From Jannaschia pohangensis (GTDB lineage: Bacteria > Pseudomonadota > Alphaproteobacteria > Rhodobacterales > Rhodobacteraceae): 50,639 bases of DNA. Below, piece after piece: positions 27,308 to 43,424 of this stretch; within the stretch, counting starts at the first letter, position 1; each line of letters begins with the position of its first letter. The stretch is from NCBI RefSeq assembly GCF_900113875.1, contig NZ_FORA01000009.1, positions 1 to 50,639 of the forward strand, in the 5' to 3' direction. The notes beneath the pieces are model-generated. The model was given only the letters and a program-made list of their open reading frames with translations. It was not told the origin of the DNA and made no database searches. The translations under genes and the position numbers were made by a program.

Positions 27308-27325
27308 TGTAAATCAACGTTGACA
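27308..27325. promoter_or_regulatory. PpsR/CrtJ box at bchF
   Basis: TGTAAATCAACGTTGACA, 51 bp upstream of the bchF ATG; its end coincides with a TTGACA hexamer (27320-27325) that could serve as a -35 element. It lies 106 bp from the ppaA box, and the two may cooperate over the divergent promoters of the superoperon. Confidence 0.85.
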
Positions 27326-27375
27326 CATTGCGGGCCGAGTGACACCTTTCCAGCAAGCAAACGTCGGGGGGATAA

Positions 27376-35169
<7,794 letters not shown>

Positions 35170-35170
<1 letters not shown>

Positions 35171-35829
35171 TGTCCTATGACGCCACCCTGACCCGGGTCG
35201 AAACCTATTTCGACCGCACCGCCACCAAGGCGTGGGAGGCTCTGACCTCCGACGCGCCGGTGTCGGGCGTGCGCGCCACCGTGCGCGCGGGACGGGACCG
35301 GATGCGCGCCATCCTGCTCAGCCAGATGCCCCGCGACCTGTCGGGTCTGCGCATTCTCGACGCGGGCTGCGGCACCGGGGCGCTGGCCCATGAGATGGCG
35401 CTGCGCGGGGCCGAGGTGGTCGCCATCGACATCTCGCCGCAACTGGTGGACATCGCGCGCCGCCGGGCACCCGACGGAGTGCAGATCGATTTTTGCACCG
35501 GCGACATGCTGGACCGGGGCCTTGGCACCTTCGACCACGTCACCGCCATGGACAGCCTGATCTATTATTCCGAGGCCGACCTTGCCGACGCGCTCGACGC
35601 GCTTGCGACGCGGGTCACCGGCTCGATCCTCTTTACCGTCGCGCCGCGCACCCCGCTCCTGATGGCGATGTGGCGCGCGGGCAAGATGTTCCCCCGTGCC
35701 GACCGCTCGCCCACCATGGTGCCGCAGTCCCATGCCCGCCTGTCGCGTCGCATGGCCGCGACGCTGACCCCGGTCACGCGGGTCACCTCCGGCTTCTACA
35801 TCTCTCACGCCCTGAAGGTTTCGGCATGA
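35170..35829 (+). CDS. bchM: BchM, Mg-protoporphyrin IX methyltransferase
   Basis: SAM-dependent methylation of the C13 propionate of Mg-protoporphyrin IX, between Mg-chelatase and the cyclase. 219 aa; SAM motif LDAGCGTG (63-70), AIDISPQLV as motif II, and DHVTAMDSLIYY. Start shares one base with the bchL stop (TGATG); stop overlaps lhaA. Confidence 0.95.
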
Positions 35830-37256
35830 TTTTCGGTCGCAATACCGTCAAGCGCCTGTCGCTCTCGATGCTGCCCTTCTCGGACGCGGTCAGTGCGCAG
35901 CTGCCCCTGAGCCAGCTTCTGCGCCTGTCGCTGTTTCAGGTGTCGGTCGGCATGGCCGCCGTCATGCTTCTGGGCACGCTCAACCGCGTCATGATCGTGG
36001 AGCTGAAGGTCGCCGCCACCATCGTCGCCCTGATGATCGCCATTCCGGTTCTGGTGGCTCCGTTCCGCGCGCTTCTGGGCTTTCGCTCCGACACCTATCG
36101 CTCGGCCATCGGCTGGAAGCGCATTCCCTACCTCTGGTTCGGCTCCATGTGGCAGTTCGGCGGCCTTGCGATCATGCCCATGGCCCTGCTGGTGCTTTCG
36201 GGCGATCAGGCGGCCGGACCGGAATGGGCGGGCACCGTCGGCGCGGCCCTGGCCTTCCTGATGACCGGCATCGGCATGCACATGACCCAGACCGCCGGTC
36301 TGGCGCTCGCCGCCGACCGCGCCACCGATGAAACCCGGCCCCAGGTCGTCGCCCTGCTCTACGTGATGTTCCTTGTCGGCATGGGCATATCCGCCCTGAT
36401 CGTCGGCGCGCTTCTGACGAACTTCAGTGCCCTGCGCCTCGTGCAGGTGGTACAGGGTACGGCGGTCGCGACCCTCCTCCTCAACGTCATCGCGCTGTGG
36501 AAACAGGAAAAGGTCAACCCCATGACCCGCGAGGAACGCGCCGCCCCCCGCCCCGCCTTCCGCGCGGCCTGGGCCGATCTGACGGCCCTGCCCGATGTGG
36601 CACGCCTTCTGGTCGTGGTCTTCATCGGCACTTTGGCCTTCAACATGCAGGATGTCCTGCTGGAGCCTTATGGCGGCCAAATCCTGGGCCTTTCGGTCAG
36701 TTCGACAACGCTCCTGACGGCCGTCTGGGCGCTTGGCGCATTGGTGGGCTTCGGGCTGGCCGCGCGCTGGCTCAAGGTCGGCCATGACCCCTACCGCCTG
36801 GCGGCCCGGGGTATCCTCGTGGGCCTTGCCGCCTTCAGCGCGGTGATCTTCGCCGCCCCGCTGGCCAGCCCCGCGATCTTCTATGCGGGCGCGGCGGGCA
36901 TCGGTCTGGGCGGCGGGCTTTTCGCGGTCTGCACCCTGACCGCGATCATGGCCGTCGACACCGAAGGCACGGCGGGCAAGGGCCTGGCGCTCGGGGCCTG
37001 GGGCGCGGCACAGGCCACCGCCGCCGGCTGCTCCATCTTCATCGGGGGCGCGGTGCGCGACGGGGTCAATGCCCTGGCCATGTCCGGCACCCTGGGCGAG
37101 GCGCTGGCCAATCCCGCCACCGGCTACTCGCTCGTCTACCACCTCGAAATCGCGCTGCTTTTCGCCACGCTGGTCGCCCTCGGCCCGCTGGTGAAATCGC
37201 GCGGCCTGACCAAGCAAACCGCCCGGCCCATCGGCCTGGCCGAATTTCCCACATGA
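35826..37256 (+). CDS. lhaA: LhaA, LH1 assembly protein (PucC/BCD family)
   Basis: 476-aa, 12-helix major-facilitator-like protein that assists LH1 assembly in Rhodobacter, probably by handling bacteriochlorophyll. Seen: LLRLSLFQVSVGMAAVMLLGTLNRVMIVELKVAATIVALMIAIPVLVAPFRALLGFRSDTYRS and NMQDVLLEPYGGQILGLSVSSTTLLTAVWALGALVGF. Located between bchM and puhA as usual. Related to the orf428 protein between bchG and bchP. Confidence 0.95.
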   Translation: MIFGRNTVKRLSLSMLPFSDAVSAQLPLSQLLRLSLFQVSVGMAAVMLLGTLNRVMIVELKVAATIVALMIAIPVLVAPFRALLGFRSDTYRSAIGWKRIPYLWFGSMWQFGGLAIMPMALLVLSGDQAAGPEWAGTVGAALAFLMTGIGMHMTQTAGLALAADRATDETRPQVVALLYVMFLVGMGISALIVGALLTNFSALRLVQVVQGTAVATLLLNVIALWKQEKVNPMTREERAAPRPAFRAAWADLTALPDVARLLVVVFIGTLAFNMQDVLLEPYGGQILGLSVSSTTLLTAVWALGALVGFGLAARWLKVGHDPYRLAARGILVGLAAFSAVIFAAPLASPAIFYAGAAGIGLGGGLFAVCTLTAIMAVDTEGTAGKGLALGAWGAAQATAAGCSIFIGGAVRDGVNALAMSGTLGEALANPATGYSLVYHLEIALLFATLVALGPLVKSRGLTKQTARPIGLAEFPT

Positions 37257-37276
37257 CTACCCTCGGAGGATAAACC

Positions 37277-38050
37277 ATGCTCGGCACCAACTTCTTTGGC
37301 ACTTTCGATCTGGCCAGCGCCGCGATCTGGATGTTCTGGATCTTTTTTGCGTTGCTCGTCTTCTATCTGCAGACCGAAAACATGCGCGAAGGTTATCCGC
37401 TGACCGATGACGACGGCAAAGAGGCCGCCAACCAGGGGCCCTTCCCGCTGCCCAAGGACAAGACCTTCCTGCTGCGCGATGGCCGCGGCGAAGTCACCGT
37501 CCCCTCGGGGGCGCGCGGCGACCGCGACAACCTCGCGCTGGAGCGGACGGGCGTGGCCAACGGCCTGCCCTTCGTGCCCACGGGTGATGCGATGGTCGAC
37601 GGCGTCGGCCCCGCCTCCTGGGCGCCGCGCCGCGATGTGCCAGAACTGGACGGGCACGGCCACGTCAAGATCAAGCCGCTCTCCCAGATCGAGGATTTCC
37701 ACATCTCGGCCGGCATCGACCCCCGTGGCAAGGCTGTGCAGACCGGCGACGGCGAAGTCGTGGGCCGCATCATCGACATGTGGGTGGACGTCCCCGAGCA
37801 GATGGTGCGCTACCTCACCGTCGATCTGAACCCCGAAGGATCGGGCCAGACGCGCCTGATCCCGATGAACTTCGCCCGCATCCGCAAGGACCGGGTGCAG
37901 ATCAAGTCGCTCTATTCGCACAACATGGCGAACATCCCGACGACCAAGTCGGGCGATCAGGTGACCCTGCTCGAGGAAGACAAGATCATGGGCTACTTCG
38001 GCGGCGGCACGCTCTATGCCGATCCCAAGCGGCTTGAACCGCAGATCTGA
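37277..38050 (+). CDS. puhA: PuhA, reaction centre H subunit
   Basis: H subunit capping the cytoplasmic face of the reaction centre. 257 aa, one membrane helix (about 12-31, LASAAIWMFWIFFALLVFYL) followed by a soluble PRC-barrel domain with DFHISAGIDPRGKAVQTGDGEVVGRIIDMWVD. Start after GGAGGA, 20 nt beyond lhaA. Confidence 0.97.
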   Translation: MLGTNFFGTFDLASAAIWMFWIFFALLVFYLQTENMREGYPLTDDDGKEAANQGPFPLPKDKTFLLRDGRGEVTVPSGARGDRDNLALERTGVANGLPFVPTGDAMVDGVGPASWAPRRDVPELDGHGHVKIKPLSQIEDFHISAGIDPRGKAVQTGDGEVVGRIIDMWVDVPEQMVRYLTVDLNPEGSGQTRLIPMNFARIRKDRVQIKSLYSHNMANIPTTKSGDQVTLLEEDKIMGYFGGGTLYADPKRLEPQI

Positions 38051-38057
38051 CCGACCC

Positions 38058-38082
38058 GGGGCCGCCCCGGACCGGCGGCCCC
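38058..38082 (+). other. Stem-loop between puhA and puhB
   Basis: GGGGCCGCC and GGCGGCCCC form a perfect 9-bp stem with a 7-nt loop, 7 nt after the puhA stop, no T-run. It probably protects puhA mRNA and lowers expression of the assembly factors downstream (inference). Confidence 0.65.
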
Positions 38083-38121
38083 GTTCCATCCACCTGCCAG
38101 AGACTCACCAAGGGGGCGACC

Positions 38122-38766
38122 ATGCACCACGATGATTTCAAATTCGAACCCGTGCGCGGCCTCCCCGAGGCATTGCCCAAGGGCGAGCACATCCTGTGGC
38201 AGGGGTCGCCCGCGCCGCTGCGCCTGGCCAAGGAAGCCTGGAAACTGAACTGGGTTCTGGGCTATTTCGCCGTCCTGGCGGTCTGGCGCACCGGTGCCTC
38301 GCTCGCCATGGGCCACCCCCTGACGGAATCGATGGCCCATGCCGTCCCGCTCCTCCTCCTCGGGGCGATTGCCGCGCTGATCGTGACCGGCATGGCCTGG
38401 GTGCAGGCCAAGGCCACCGTCTATACGCTGACCAACAAGCGGGTTGCCCTGCGCATCGGCGCGGCGCTGACCATGACGCTGAACCTGCCCTATACCTGTA
38501 TCGCCAACGCCAACCTGGCGCGCACCAAGGGCGGGCATGGCACCATCGCCTTCGACCTCGTCAAGGACGGGGCGCGTATCTCCTACCTGATGACCTGGCC
38601 CCATGTGCGGCCCTGGCGCTTCAACCCGGCACAGCCGGCCCTGCGCGCCATTCCCGATGCGGCCAAGGTTGCCGCCATCTTCACCGAAGCCGCCGAAACG
38701 CGGATATCCGAGCCGCGTATCACGCAAGCGCCGATGTCCGCGGGCGTGGCCCTAGCCGCGGAGTGA
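38122..38766 (+). CDS. puhB: PuhB, photosynthetic complex assembly protein
   Basis: 214-aa membrane protein with a bacterial PH-like domain, required for efficient reaction centre assembly in R. capsulatus. Seen: LPKGEHILWQGSPAP at the start, hydrophobic segments about 48-90, and VYTLTNKRVALRIGAALTMTLNLPYTCI. Follows puhA after the hairpin. Confidence 0.93.
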   Translation: MHHDDFKFEPVRGLPEALPKGEHILWQGSPAPLRLAKEAWKLNWVLGYFAVLAVWRTGASLAMGHPLTESMAHAVPLLLLGAIAALIVTGMAWVQAKATVYTLTNKRVALRIGAALTMTLNLPYTCIANANLARTKGGHGTIAFDLVKDGARISYLMTWPHVRPWRFNPAQPALRAIPDAAKVAAIFTEAAETRISEPRITQAPMSAGVALAAE

Positions 38767-38771
38767 CCCCG

Positions 38772-39242
38772 ATGCAATCGACCACATCTTCCCTCGCCAA
38801 CCAGATGAAGCATCGCGACCGTGAAATGGTCCCGCGCTTCCTCGTGGTGTCCATGTTCGCGCTGATGGCGGCGGCCCTGGCCCTCGTGGCCTTTGCCCAA
38901 GCGACCAACCGCCCGCTCGAAGGGGTCCATGCCGTGACCCCCATCGTCCAGGAATTGTCCGTCACCCTCGAAGGCACCCGGTCGACCGGGGTTGCCGTGA
39001 TCGACGAAGACGGCCGCCAGCTGGCCCATTCCACCGAAGACAAGCGCGGGTTCATCGACGTGATCTGGGTCTCGGTCATGCGCGAACGCACCGTGCAGCG
39101 GGTCGAAGGGAACGCCCCGATCCGCATCACCCGGCAGGAAAGTGGACATATTGTCCTGATCGACGATTCAACGGGGTGGTCCATCGCCCTGATCGGCTAC
39201 GGTAAAGACAACGTCGCCGCTTTCGCAGACCTCCTTTCGTAA
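38772..39242 (+). CDS. puhC: PuhC, photosynthetic complex assembly protein
   Basis: 156-aa protein with one N-terminal membrane helix (about residues 22-42, FLVVSMFALMAAALALVAFAQ) and a periplasmic-type domain with GVAVIDEDGRQLAHSTEDKRGFIDVIW. PuhC affects LH1/RC core organisation in R. capsulatus. The ATG at 38772 is used; a GTG at 38763 in the same frame overlaps the puhB stop as GTGA and is an equal candidate. Confidence 0.9.
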   Translation: MQSTTSSLANQMKHRDREMVPRFLVVSMFALMAAALALVAFAQATNRPLEGVHAVTPIVQELSVTLEGTRSTGVAVIDEDGRQLAHSTEDKRGFIDVIWVSVMRERTVQRVEGNAPIRITRQESGHIVLIDDSTGWSIALIGYGKDNVAAFADLLS

Positions 39243-39270
39243 CCCCCACCATCCAAAGGACGACCAATCC

Positions 39271-39567
39271 ATGGGACTGATGACAAGAACCAGAGAGACC
39301 GCACCCTGCAGGGTGACCATCTCGCACCGCTTCGAAGAGCTTTCGGCTCACGTGAAATTCCTCAACGGCGCCGTCGTGAACCCGGGCGACACCGTCCAGG
39401 TCGAAGGCCCCGAGATCATGGCCGCCTATGGCGAAGTGGTCGAGGAAGACCGCATCGCCACGATCACCCGCGCTTCGGCCATCGAACGCTTCTGGACGCG
39501 CCAGACAGGCGATTTCGAATTCATGGAGCTTTGCGAATTCTCTTTCTCCGAGGAGGTGCTGTCATGA
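39271..39567 (+). CDS. bciE: BciE-like small subunit of the oxygen-dependent cyclase
   Basis: 98-aa soluble protein between puhC and acsF, overlapping the acsF start by ATGA. It has no membrane span. Seen: CRVTISHRFEELSAHVKFLNGAVVNPGDTVQVEGPEI (small beta-rich module), VEEDRIATITRASAIERFWTR, and an acidic C-terminus FEFMELCEFSF. In Rhodobacter sphaeroides a small gene just before acsF encodes BciE, an extra subunit needed by the alphaproteobacterial aerobic cyclase; assignment here is by position, size and coupling. It could alternatively be called a conserved PGC protein in the puhD position. Confidence 0.72.
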   Translation: MGLMTRTRETAPCRVTISHRFEELSAHVKFLNGAVVNPGDTVQVEGPEIMAAYGEVVEEDRIATITRASAIERFWTRQTGDFEFMELCEFSFSEEVLS

Positions 39568-40703
39568 ACAAGCCACAGCATTCCGCGTTCGCCGAGACCG
39601 CCGAAGACGCCATCGCCGCCCAGGACGCGACCGCCAAGGCCGAAGACCTGCGCCTCGGCATCACCTCCGAAGAGGCGACGCAGGTCGCGATGCAGAACAC
39701 CCTTCTGACCCCGCGCTTCTATACCACCGACTTCGAGGAGATGGACGCGATCGACGTGACGCCCGTCCGCGAAGACTGGGACAAGCTGATCGGCCAGATG
39801 AAATCCGACCCCAACAAGGGCCATTTCAAGAAGAACGACGATTGGGTCGTCGATTGGGAAGGCATGGATCCCGCCCTGCGCGCCGAATTCATCGACTTCC
39901 TGATCTCGTCCTGCACCGCCGAGTTTTCGGGCTGCGTGCTCTACAAGGAAATGAAGCGTCGCGGCTCGAACGAGGACATCACCACCCTGTTCCAGCTCAT
40001 GGCCCGGGACGAGGCGCGCCACGCGGGCTTCATCAACGACGCCCTGCGCGAGGCGGGCATCCGCGTGAACCTCGGCTTCCTGACGCAGCAGAAGAAATAC
40101 ACCTACTTCCGGCCCAAGTTCATCTACTACGCCACCTACCTGAGCGAGAAGATCGGCTATGCCCGCTACATCACGATCTTCCGGCACCTCGAAAAGCACC
40201 CCGAGCATCAGTTCCACCCGATTTTCGGCTGGTTCCGCGAATGGTGCAACGACGAGTTCAGCCATGGCGAGGCCTTCGCGCTCCTGCTCAAGACCGACCC
40301 CAAGCTGACCTCCGGGATCAACCGCTACTGGATCAAGTTCTTCCTGACGGCGGTCTATTCGACCATGTGGGTGCGCGACCATCAGCGCCCGCTGTTCCAC
40401 GAGGCCCTGGGCGTCGATACGACCTGGTATGGTCAGGAAGTCTTTGCCAAGACCTCCGAGATCTCCAAGCAGGTCTTCCCCTTTACCCTCGACATCGACC
40501 ACCCGCGCTGGCGCCCGAACCTCGACCGGATGGAGGCCGCCTCCCGGCAGGTCGCCGCCGCCAAGAAGCGGGGCGGCATCGAAGGCTTCGTGTCGCGCGT
40601 GGCGGGCATGGCCAAGGCGACCTTCGCCTTCGTCTCGCTCTACACCATCCCGGTCGTTCCCAACGAGGTCCCCGAAAGCCCCCGGATGGAGCCCGCCTAC
40701 TGA
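39564..40703 (+). CDS. acsF: AcsF, oxygen-dependent Mg-protoporphyrin IX monomethyl ester cyclase
   Basis: Di-iron membrane-associated oxidase making the isocyclic ring E with O2. 379 aa. Two iron-ligand motifs are visible: DEARHAGF (E150/H153) and DEFSHGEAF (E231/H234), with earlier glutamates in SCTAEFSGC. Ribosome site AGGAGG lies inside the preceding small gene. As no bchE is on the replicon, this is the only cyclase encoded here, so pigment synthesis from these genes alone needs oxygen. Confidence 0.97.
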   Translation: MNKPQHSAFAETAEDAIAAQDATAKAEDLRLGITSEEATQVAMQNTLLTPRFYTTDFEEMDAIDVTPVREDWDKLIGQMKSDPNKGHFKKNDDWVVDWEGMDPALRAEFIDFLISSCTAEFSGCVLYKEMKRRGSNEDITTLFQLMARDEARHAGFINDALREAGIRVNLGFLTQQKKYTYFRPKFIYYATYLSEKIGYARYITIFRHLEKHPEHQFHPIFGWFREWCNDEFSHGEAFALLLKTDPKLTSGINRYWIKFFLTAVYSTMWVRDHQRPLFHEALGVDTTWYGQEVFAKTSEISKQVFPFTLDIDHPRWRPNLDRMEAASRQVAAAKKRGGIEGFVSRVAGMAKATFAFVSLYTIPVVPNEVPESPRMEPAY

Positions 40704-41500
40704 TGTTCGAGACAGCCTGGATCGCGGCCCTTGTGGCCCTCTTCGCCTGGTGGTTCTCCACCGGGGCGATCCTGCTGCTCGTGCGTCGCTCCGACATCAG
40801 CGCGCCCGACGCCCACGGGCGCTCGGTGGTGCTGACCGTGCCCTTCCTGGCGCTTGGCGTCGCCGCCCTCGTCGTCTCGGCCGAGGCGCATACGGTGGCC
40901 AACGTCTACCTGTCCTTTGCCGCGGTCCTGCTGATCTGGGGCTGGATCGAACTTGCCTTCCTCGCCGGTGTCGTCACCGGCCCCGAACGCCGCCCCTGTC
41001 CGCCGGGCCTGTCCAGCGGCACGCGCTTCCTGCGGGCCTGGACCACTGTGTCGCACCATGAACTGGCGCTTCTGATCGGGTTCTTCGCCGTGGTGATCGT
41101 CACTGTTCCGGCCGAAAACACCATCGCGCTCTGGTCCTACGGCCTCCTTCTGGCGGCGCGCATCTCGGCCAAACTGAACCTCTTCTTCGGGGTGCCGCAC
41201 ATCAACACCGAATTCGTCCCGCGCCCGCTCGCCCACCTCAAATCCTACTTCCGGACCGGCCCGATCACCGCGGCCTTTCCGATCGGCGTCGTTGCGCTCT
41301 GCCTGACGACCGCCTGGTTCGGCGCGCAGCTCGCCGCCGCCACAAGCCCGGCGGAAACGGTGGGCTTTGCCCTGCTGACCGCCCTCGCCGGCCTTGCCGC
41401 ACTTGAACACTGGCTGATGGTCATCCCCCTGCCCGACGCCAAACTCTGGAGCTGGATGATGCCCGCTCCGACGACACACCACGAAGGGACCGATCCATGA
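40703..41500 (+). CDS. puhE: PuhE, putative photosynthetic complex assembly protein 2
   Basis: 265-aa polytopic membrane protein (about seven helices) of the DUF3623/PuhE family; in R. capsulatus its loss alters bacteriochlorophyll production and core assembly. Seen: [55 protein letters not shown] and [27 protein letters not shown]. Shares one base with the acsF stop and overlaps hemA by ATGA. Confidence 0.93.
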   Translation: MFETAWIAALVALFAWWFSTGAILLLVRRSDISAPDAHGRSVVLTVPFLALGVAALVVSAEAHTVANVYLSFAAVLLIWGWIELAFLAGVVTGPERRPCPPGLSSGTRFLRAWTTVSHHELALLIGFFAVVIVTVPAENTIALWSYGLLLAARISAKLNLFFGVPHINTEFVPRPLAHLKSYFRTGPITAAFPIGVVALCLTTAWFGAQLAAATSPAETVGFALLTALAGLAALEHWLMVIPLPDAKLWSWMMPAPTTHHEGTDP

Positions 41501-42711
41501 ATTTCGACAACCTGTTTTCCGCCCAATTGGACGCCCTGAAATCCGAAGGCAACTATCGCTACTTTGCGGAACTCGAACGCAAATGCGGCAAATTCCCTCG
41601 CGCCGCCAACCATCACGCGGGCGAAAAGCGCGACGTGACGGTGTGGTGTTCGAACGACTATCTGGGCATGGGCCAGCACCCCAAGGTGATCGACGCCATG
41701 TGCGAGGCGGTCAAACGCACCGGCACGGGCGCCGGCGGCACGCGCAATATCTCGGGCACCAACCACGACCACCTTCTGCTGGAGGCTGAACTGGCCGACC
41801 TGCACGGCAAGGACGCCGCGCTCCTGTTCACCTCGGGCTATGTGTCGAACTGGGCGGCGCTGTCGACCCTGGGCTCCCGCCTGAAGGATTGCATCATCCT
41901 GTCGGACGCGGGCAACCACGCCTCGATGATCGAAGGCATCCGCCATTCGCGCGCCCAAAAGGTCATCTGGCGTCACAACGACGTCAAGGATCTGGAGGCC
42001 AAGCTGGCCGCCCTGCCCGCCAACGCGCCCAAGATCGTCGCCTTCGAGTCGGTCTATTCCATGGACGGTGACATCGCGCCTATCCGCCAGATCGTCGAAG
42101 TGGCCGAGAAATACGGCGCCATGACCTATCTCGACGAAGTCCACGCCGTCGGCCTCTACGGCCCGCGCGGCGGCGGCGTCTCCGAGCGCGAGGGGCTGGC
42201 ACACCGCATCACCCTGATCGAGGGCACGTTGGGCAAGGCCTTCGGCGTCGTCGGCGGCTATATCACCGGCTCCGCCCCGCTGTGCGACTTCATCCGCAGC
42301 TTTGCCTCGGGTTTCATCTTCACCACCGCCCTGCCCCCCGCTGTGGCTGCCGCCGCCCGCGCGTCGATCCGCCACCTCAAGGAGAGCAGCACCGAGCGCG
42401 AACAGCAGCAGGCCCAGGTCGCCCGCCTCCGCGCCGCCCTCGACCGCGAGGGGATCCCCCATATGGCCAACGACAGCCATATCGTGCCCGTCATGATCAA
42501 GGACCCGGTCAAGACCCGGATGCTGGCCGATTACCTGATGGACGAATGGGGCATCTACGTCCAACCCATCAACTACCCGACGGTCCCCAAGGGGACGGAG
42601 CGTCTCCGCTTCACCCCCTCACCGCTCCACAGCGATGCCGACATCGATCATCTGGTGACCGCGCTCAAGACCCTCTGGCGGCAGTGCGCCATCGCCCACA
42701 TGACCGCCTGA
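41497..42711 (+). CDS. hemA: HemA, 5-aminolevulinate synthase
   Basis: PLP enzyme condensing glycine and succinyl-CoA, the first tetrapyrrole step in alphaproteobacteria. 404 aa. Seen: [48 protein letters not shown] and the PLP lysine in [14 protein letters not shown] (Lys247). Terminal gene of the bchF-hemA run and one edge of the PGC; the plasmid backbone starts 19 bp on. A chromosomal hemA probably also exists for haem. Confidence 0.97.
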   Translation: MNFDNLFSAQLDALKSEGNYRYFAELERKCGKFPRAANHHAGEKRDVTVWCSNDYLGMGQHPKVIDAMCEAVKRTGTGAGGTRNISGTNHDHLLLEAELADLHGKDAALLFTSGYVSNWAALSTLGSRLKDCIILSDAGNHASMIEGIRHSRAQKVIWRHNDVKDLEAKLAALPANAPKIVAFESVYSMDGDIAPIRQIVEVAEKYGAMTYLDEVHAVGLYGPRGGGVSEREGLAHRITLIEGTLGKAFGVVGGYITGSAPLCDFIRSFASGFIFTTALPPAVAAAARASIRHLKESSTEREQQQAQVARLRAALDREGIPHMANDSHIVPVMIKDPVKTRMLADYLMDEWGIYVQPINYPTVPKGTERLRFTPSPLHSDADIDHLVTALKTLWRQCAIAHMTA

Positions 42712-42717
42712 ACAGTC

Positions 42718-42735
42718 TCTGACGCGGCGGTCAGA
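42718..42735. terminator. Possible bidirectional hairpin between hemA and vapC
   Basis: TCTGAC-GCGGCG-GTCAGA, a 6-bp inverted repeat in the short gap where hemA and the minus-strand toxin gene converge, overlapping the toxin stop. No T-run, so termination is only a suggestion. Confidence 0.35.
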
Positions 42736-43117
42736 CCATCCTGACCGGCGCGCCATACTCCGCCAACCGACTGTCCGCCGTCAGGAGCGGACAGCCCTCG
42801 ACCGATGCCTGCGCGATCAGCATCCGGTCGAAGGGGTCGCCATGCACCGGCGGCAAGGCCCCGACGGCCAGCGTATGCGGTGCAGTGATCGACAGTTCGC
42901 CGTATCCCCCGGTCAGCAACCCTTCGCGCAGCGCCAAGGCCGAGACAGTGAAATCGGCCCGGCCCAGTCCGGACTTGATGACCACTTCCCAAAGCGATGC
43001 GACCGAAAACACCGGCTCCGACGCGACGTCCCCCAGATAGTCTCTCACAAAAGGCGTAAGCCGGTCAGACCCGGTCGCCGCCCAAAGCAGAAGATGCGTG
43101 TCCAACAGGGCCCTCAT
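42731..43117 (-). CDS. vapC: VapC-type PIN-domain toxin
   Basis: 128-aa PIN-domain ribonuclease toxin. The conserved acidic set is visible: LLDTH (Asp6), SLWEVVIK (Glu44), DPFDRMLIAQA (Asp94/Asp97) and LLTADSRLAEY (Asp115). Start overlaps the antitoxin stop (ATGA). With its antitoxin it would kill or arrest cells that lose the plasmid. The PIN clan is certain; the specific target RNA is unknown. Confidence 0.88.
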   Translation of the reverse strand: MRALLDTHLLLWAATGSDRLTPFVRDYLGDVASEPVFSVASLWEVVIKSGLGRADFTVSALALREGLLTGGYGELSITAPHTLAVGALPPVHGDPFDRMLIAQASVEGCPLLTADSRLAEYGAPVRMV

Positions 43118-43350
43118 GCGCCGCCGAAGGCCGTCTCGATCTGATCCTCGCCCATGGTGTCGAAGTCATCGGGCACCTTGGCCCCGGCCAGAAACCCGAT
43201 GCGCCGACCGGTCAGGTCGGCGGGCTCCAGCGCCACGACCTTCACCAGCGGCTTGCCCGCACGCGCGATCACGAAAGGCTCGCCGCCCAGGGCGGCCTCG
43301 ACCAGCCGGGACAGGTTCGTCTTGGCGTCATGCATATTCACGGTCTTCAT
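43114..43350 (-). CDS. Phd/YefM-type antitoxin
   Basis: 78-aa antitoxin partner of the PIN toxin. The N-terminus MKTVNMHDAKTNLSRLVEAALGGEPFVIARAGKPLVKVVAL is the Phd/YefM DNA-binding fold; the C-terminal part (GAKVPDDFDTMGEDQIETAF) should wrap the toxin. There is a GGAGG ribosome site. The 54-bp upstream gap has a TTGAAG/TAAGTT promoter-like pair and AACTAAGTT, and abuts the parS-like palindrome at the end of parB. Confidence 0.87.
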   Translation of the reverse strand: MKTVNMHDAKTNLSRLVEAALGGEPFVIARAGKPLVKVVALEPADLTGRRIGFLAGAKVPDDFDTMGEDQIETAFGGA

Positions 43351-43404
43351 CGCGTCCTCCGGGCTTAGCCCGCTTAACTTAGTTTATCTCGCCTCGAACT
43401 TCAA

Positions 43405-43424
43405 GATTTCCCCGCGGGGAAATC
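43405..43424. repeat. parS-like palindrome, copy 1 (parB stop)
   Basis: GATTTCCCCGCGGGGAAATC, a perfect 20-bp palindrome that overlaps the parB stop codon. An identical 20-mer lies inside parA and a 16-bp core copy upstream of parA. Proposed centromere (ParB binding) sites; binding is inferred. Confidence 0.75.

Noticed and set aside
43351-43404. A further small gene between the antitoxin and parB
   Set aside because: Only 54 bp, best explained as the antitoxin promoter next to the palindrome.
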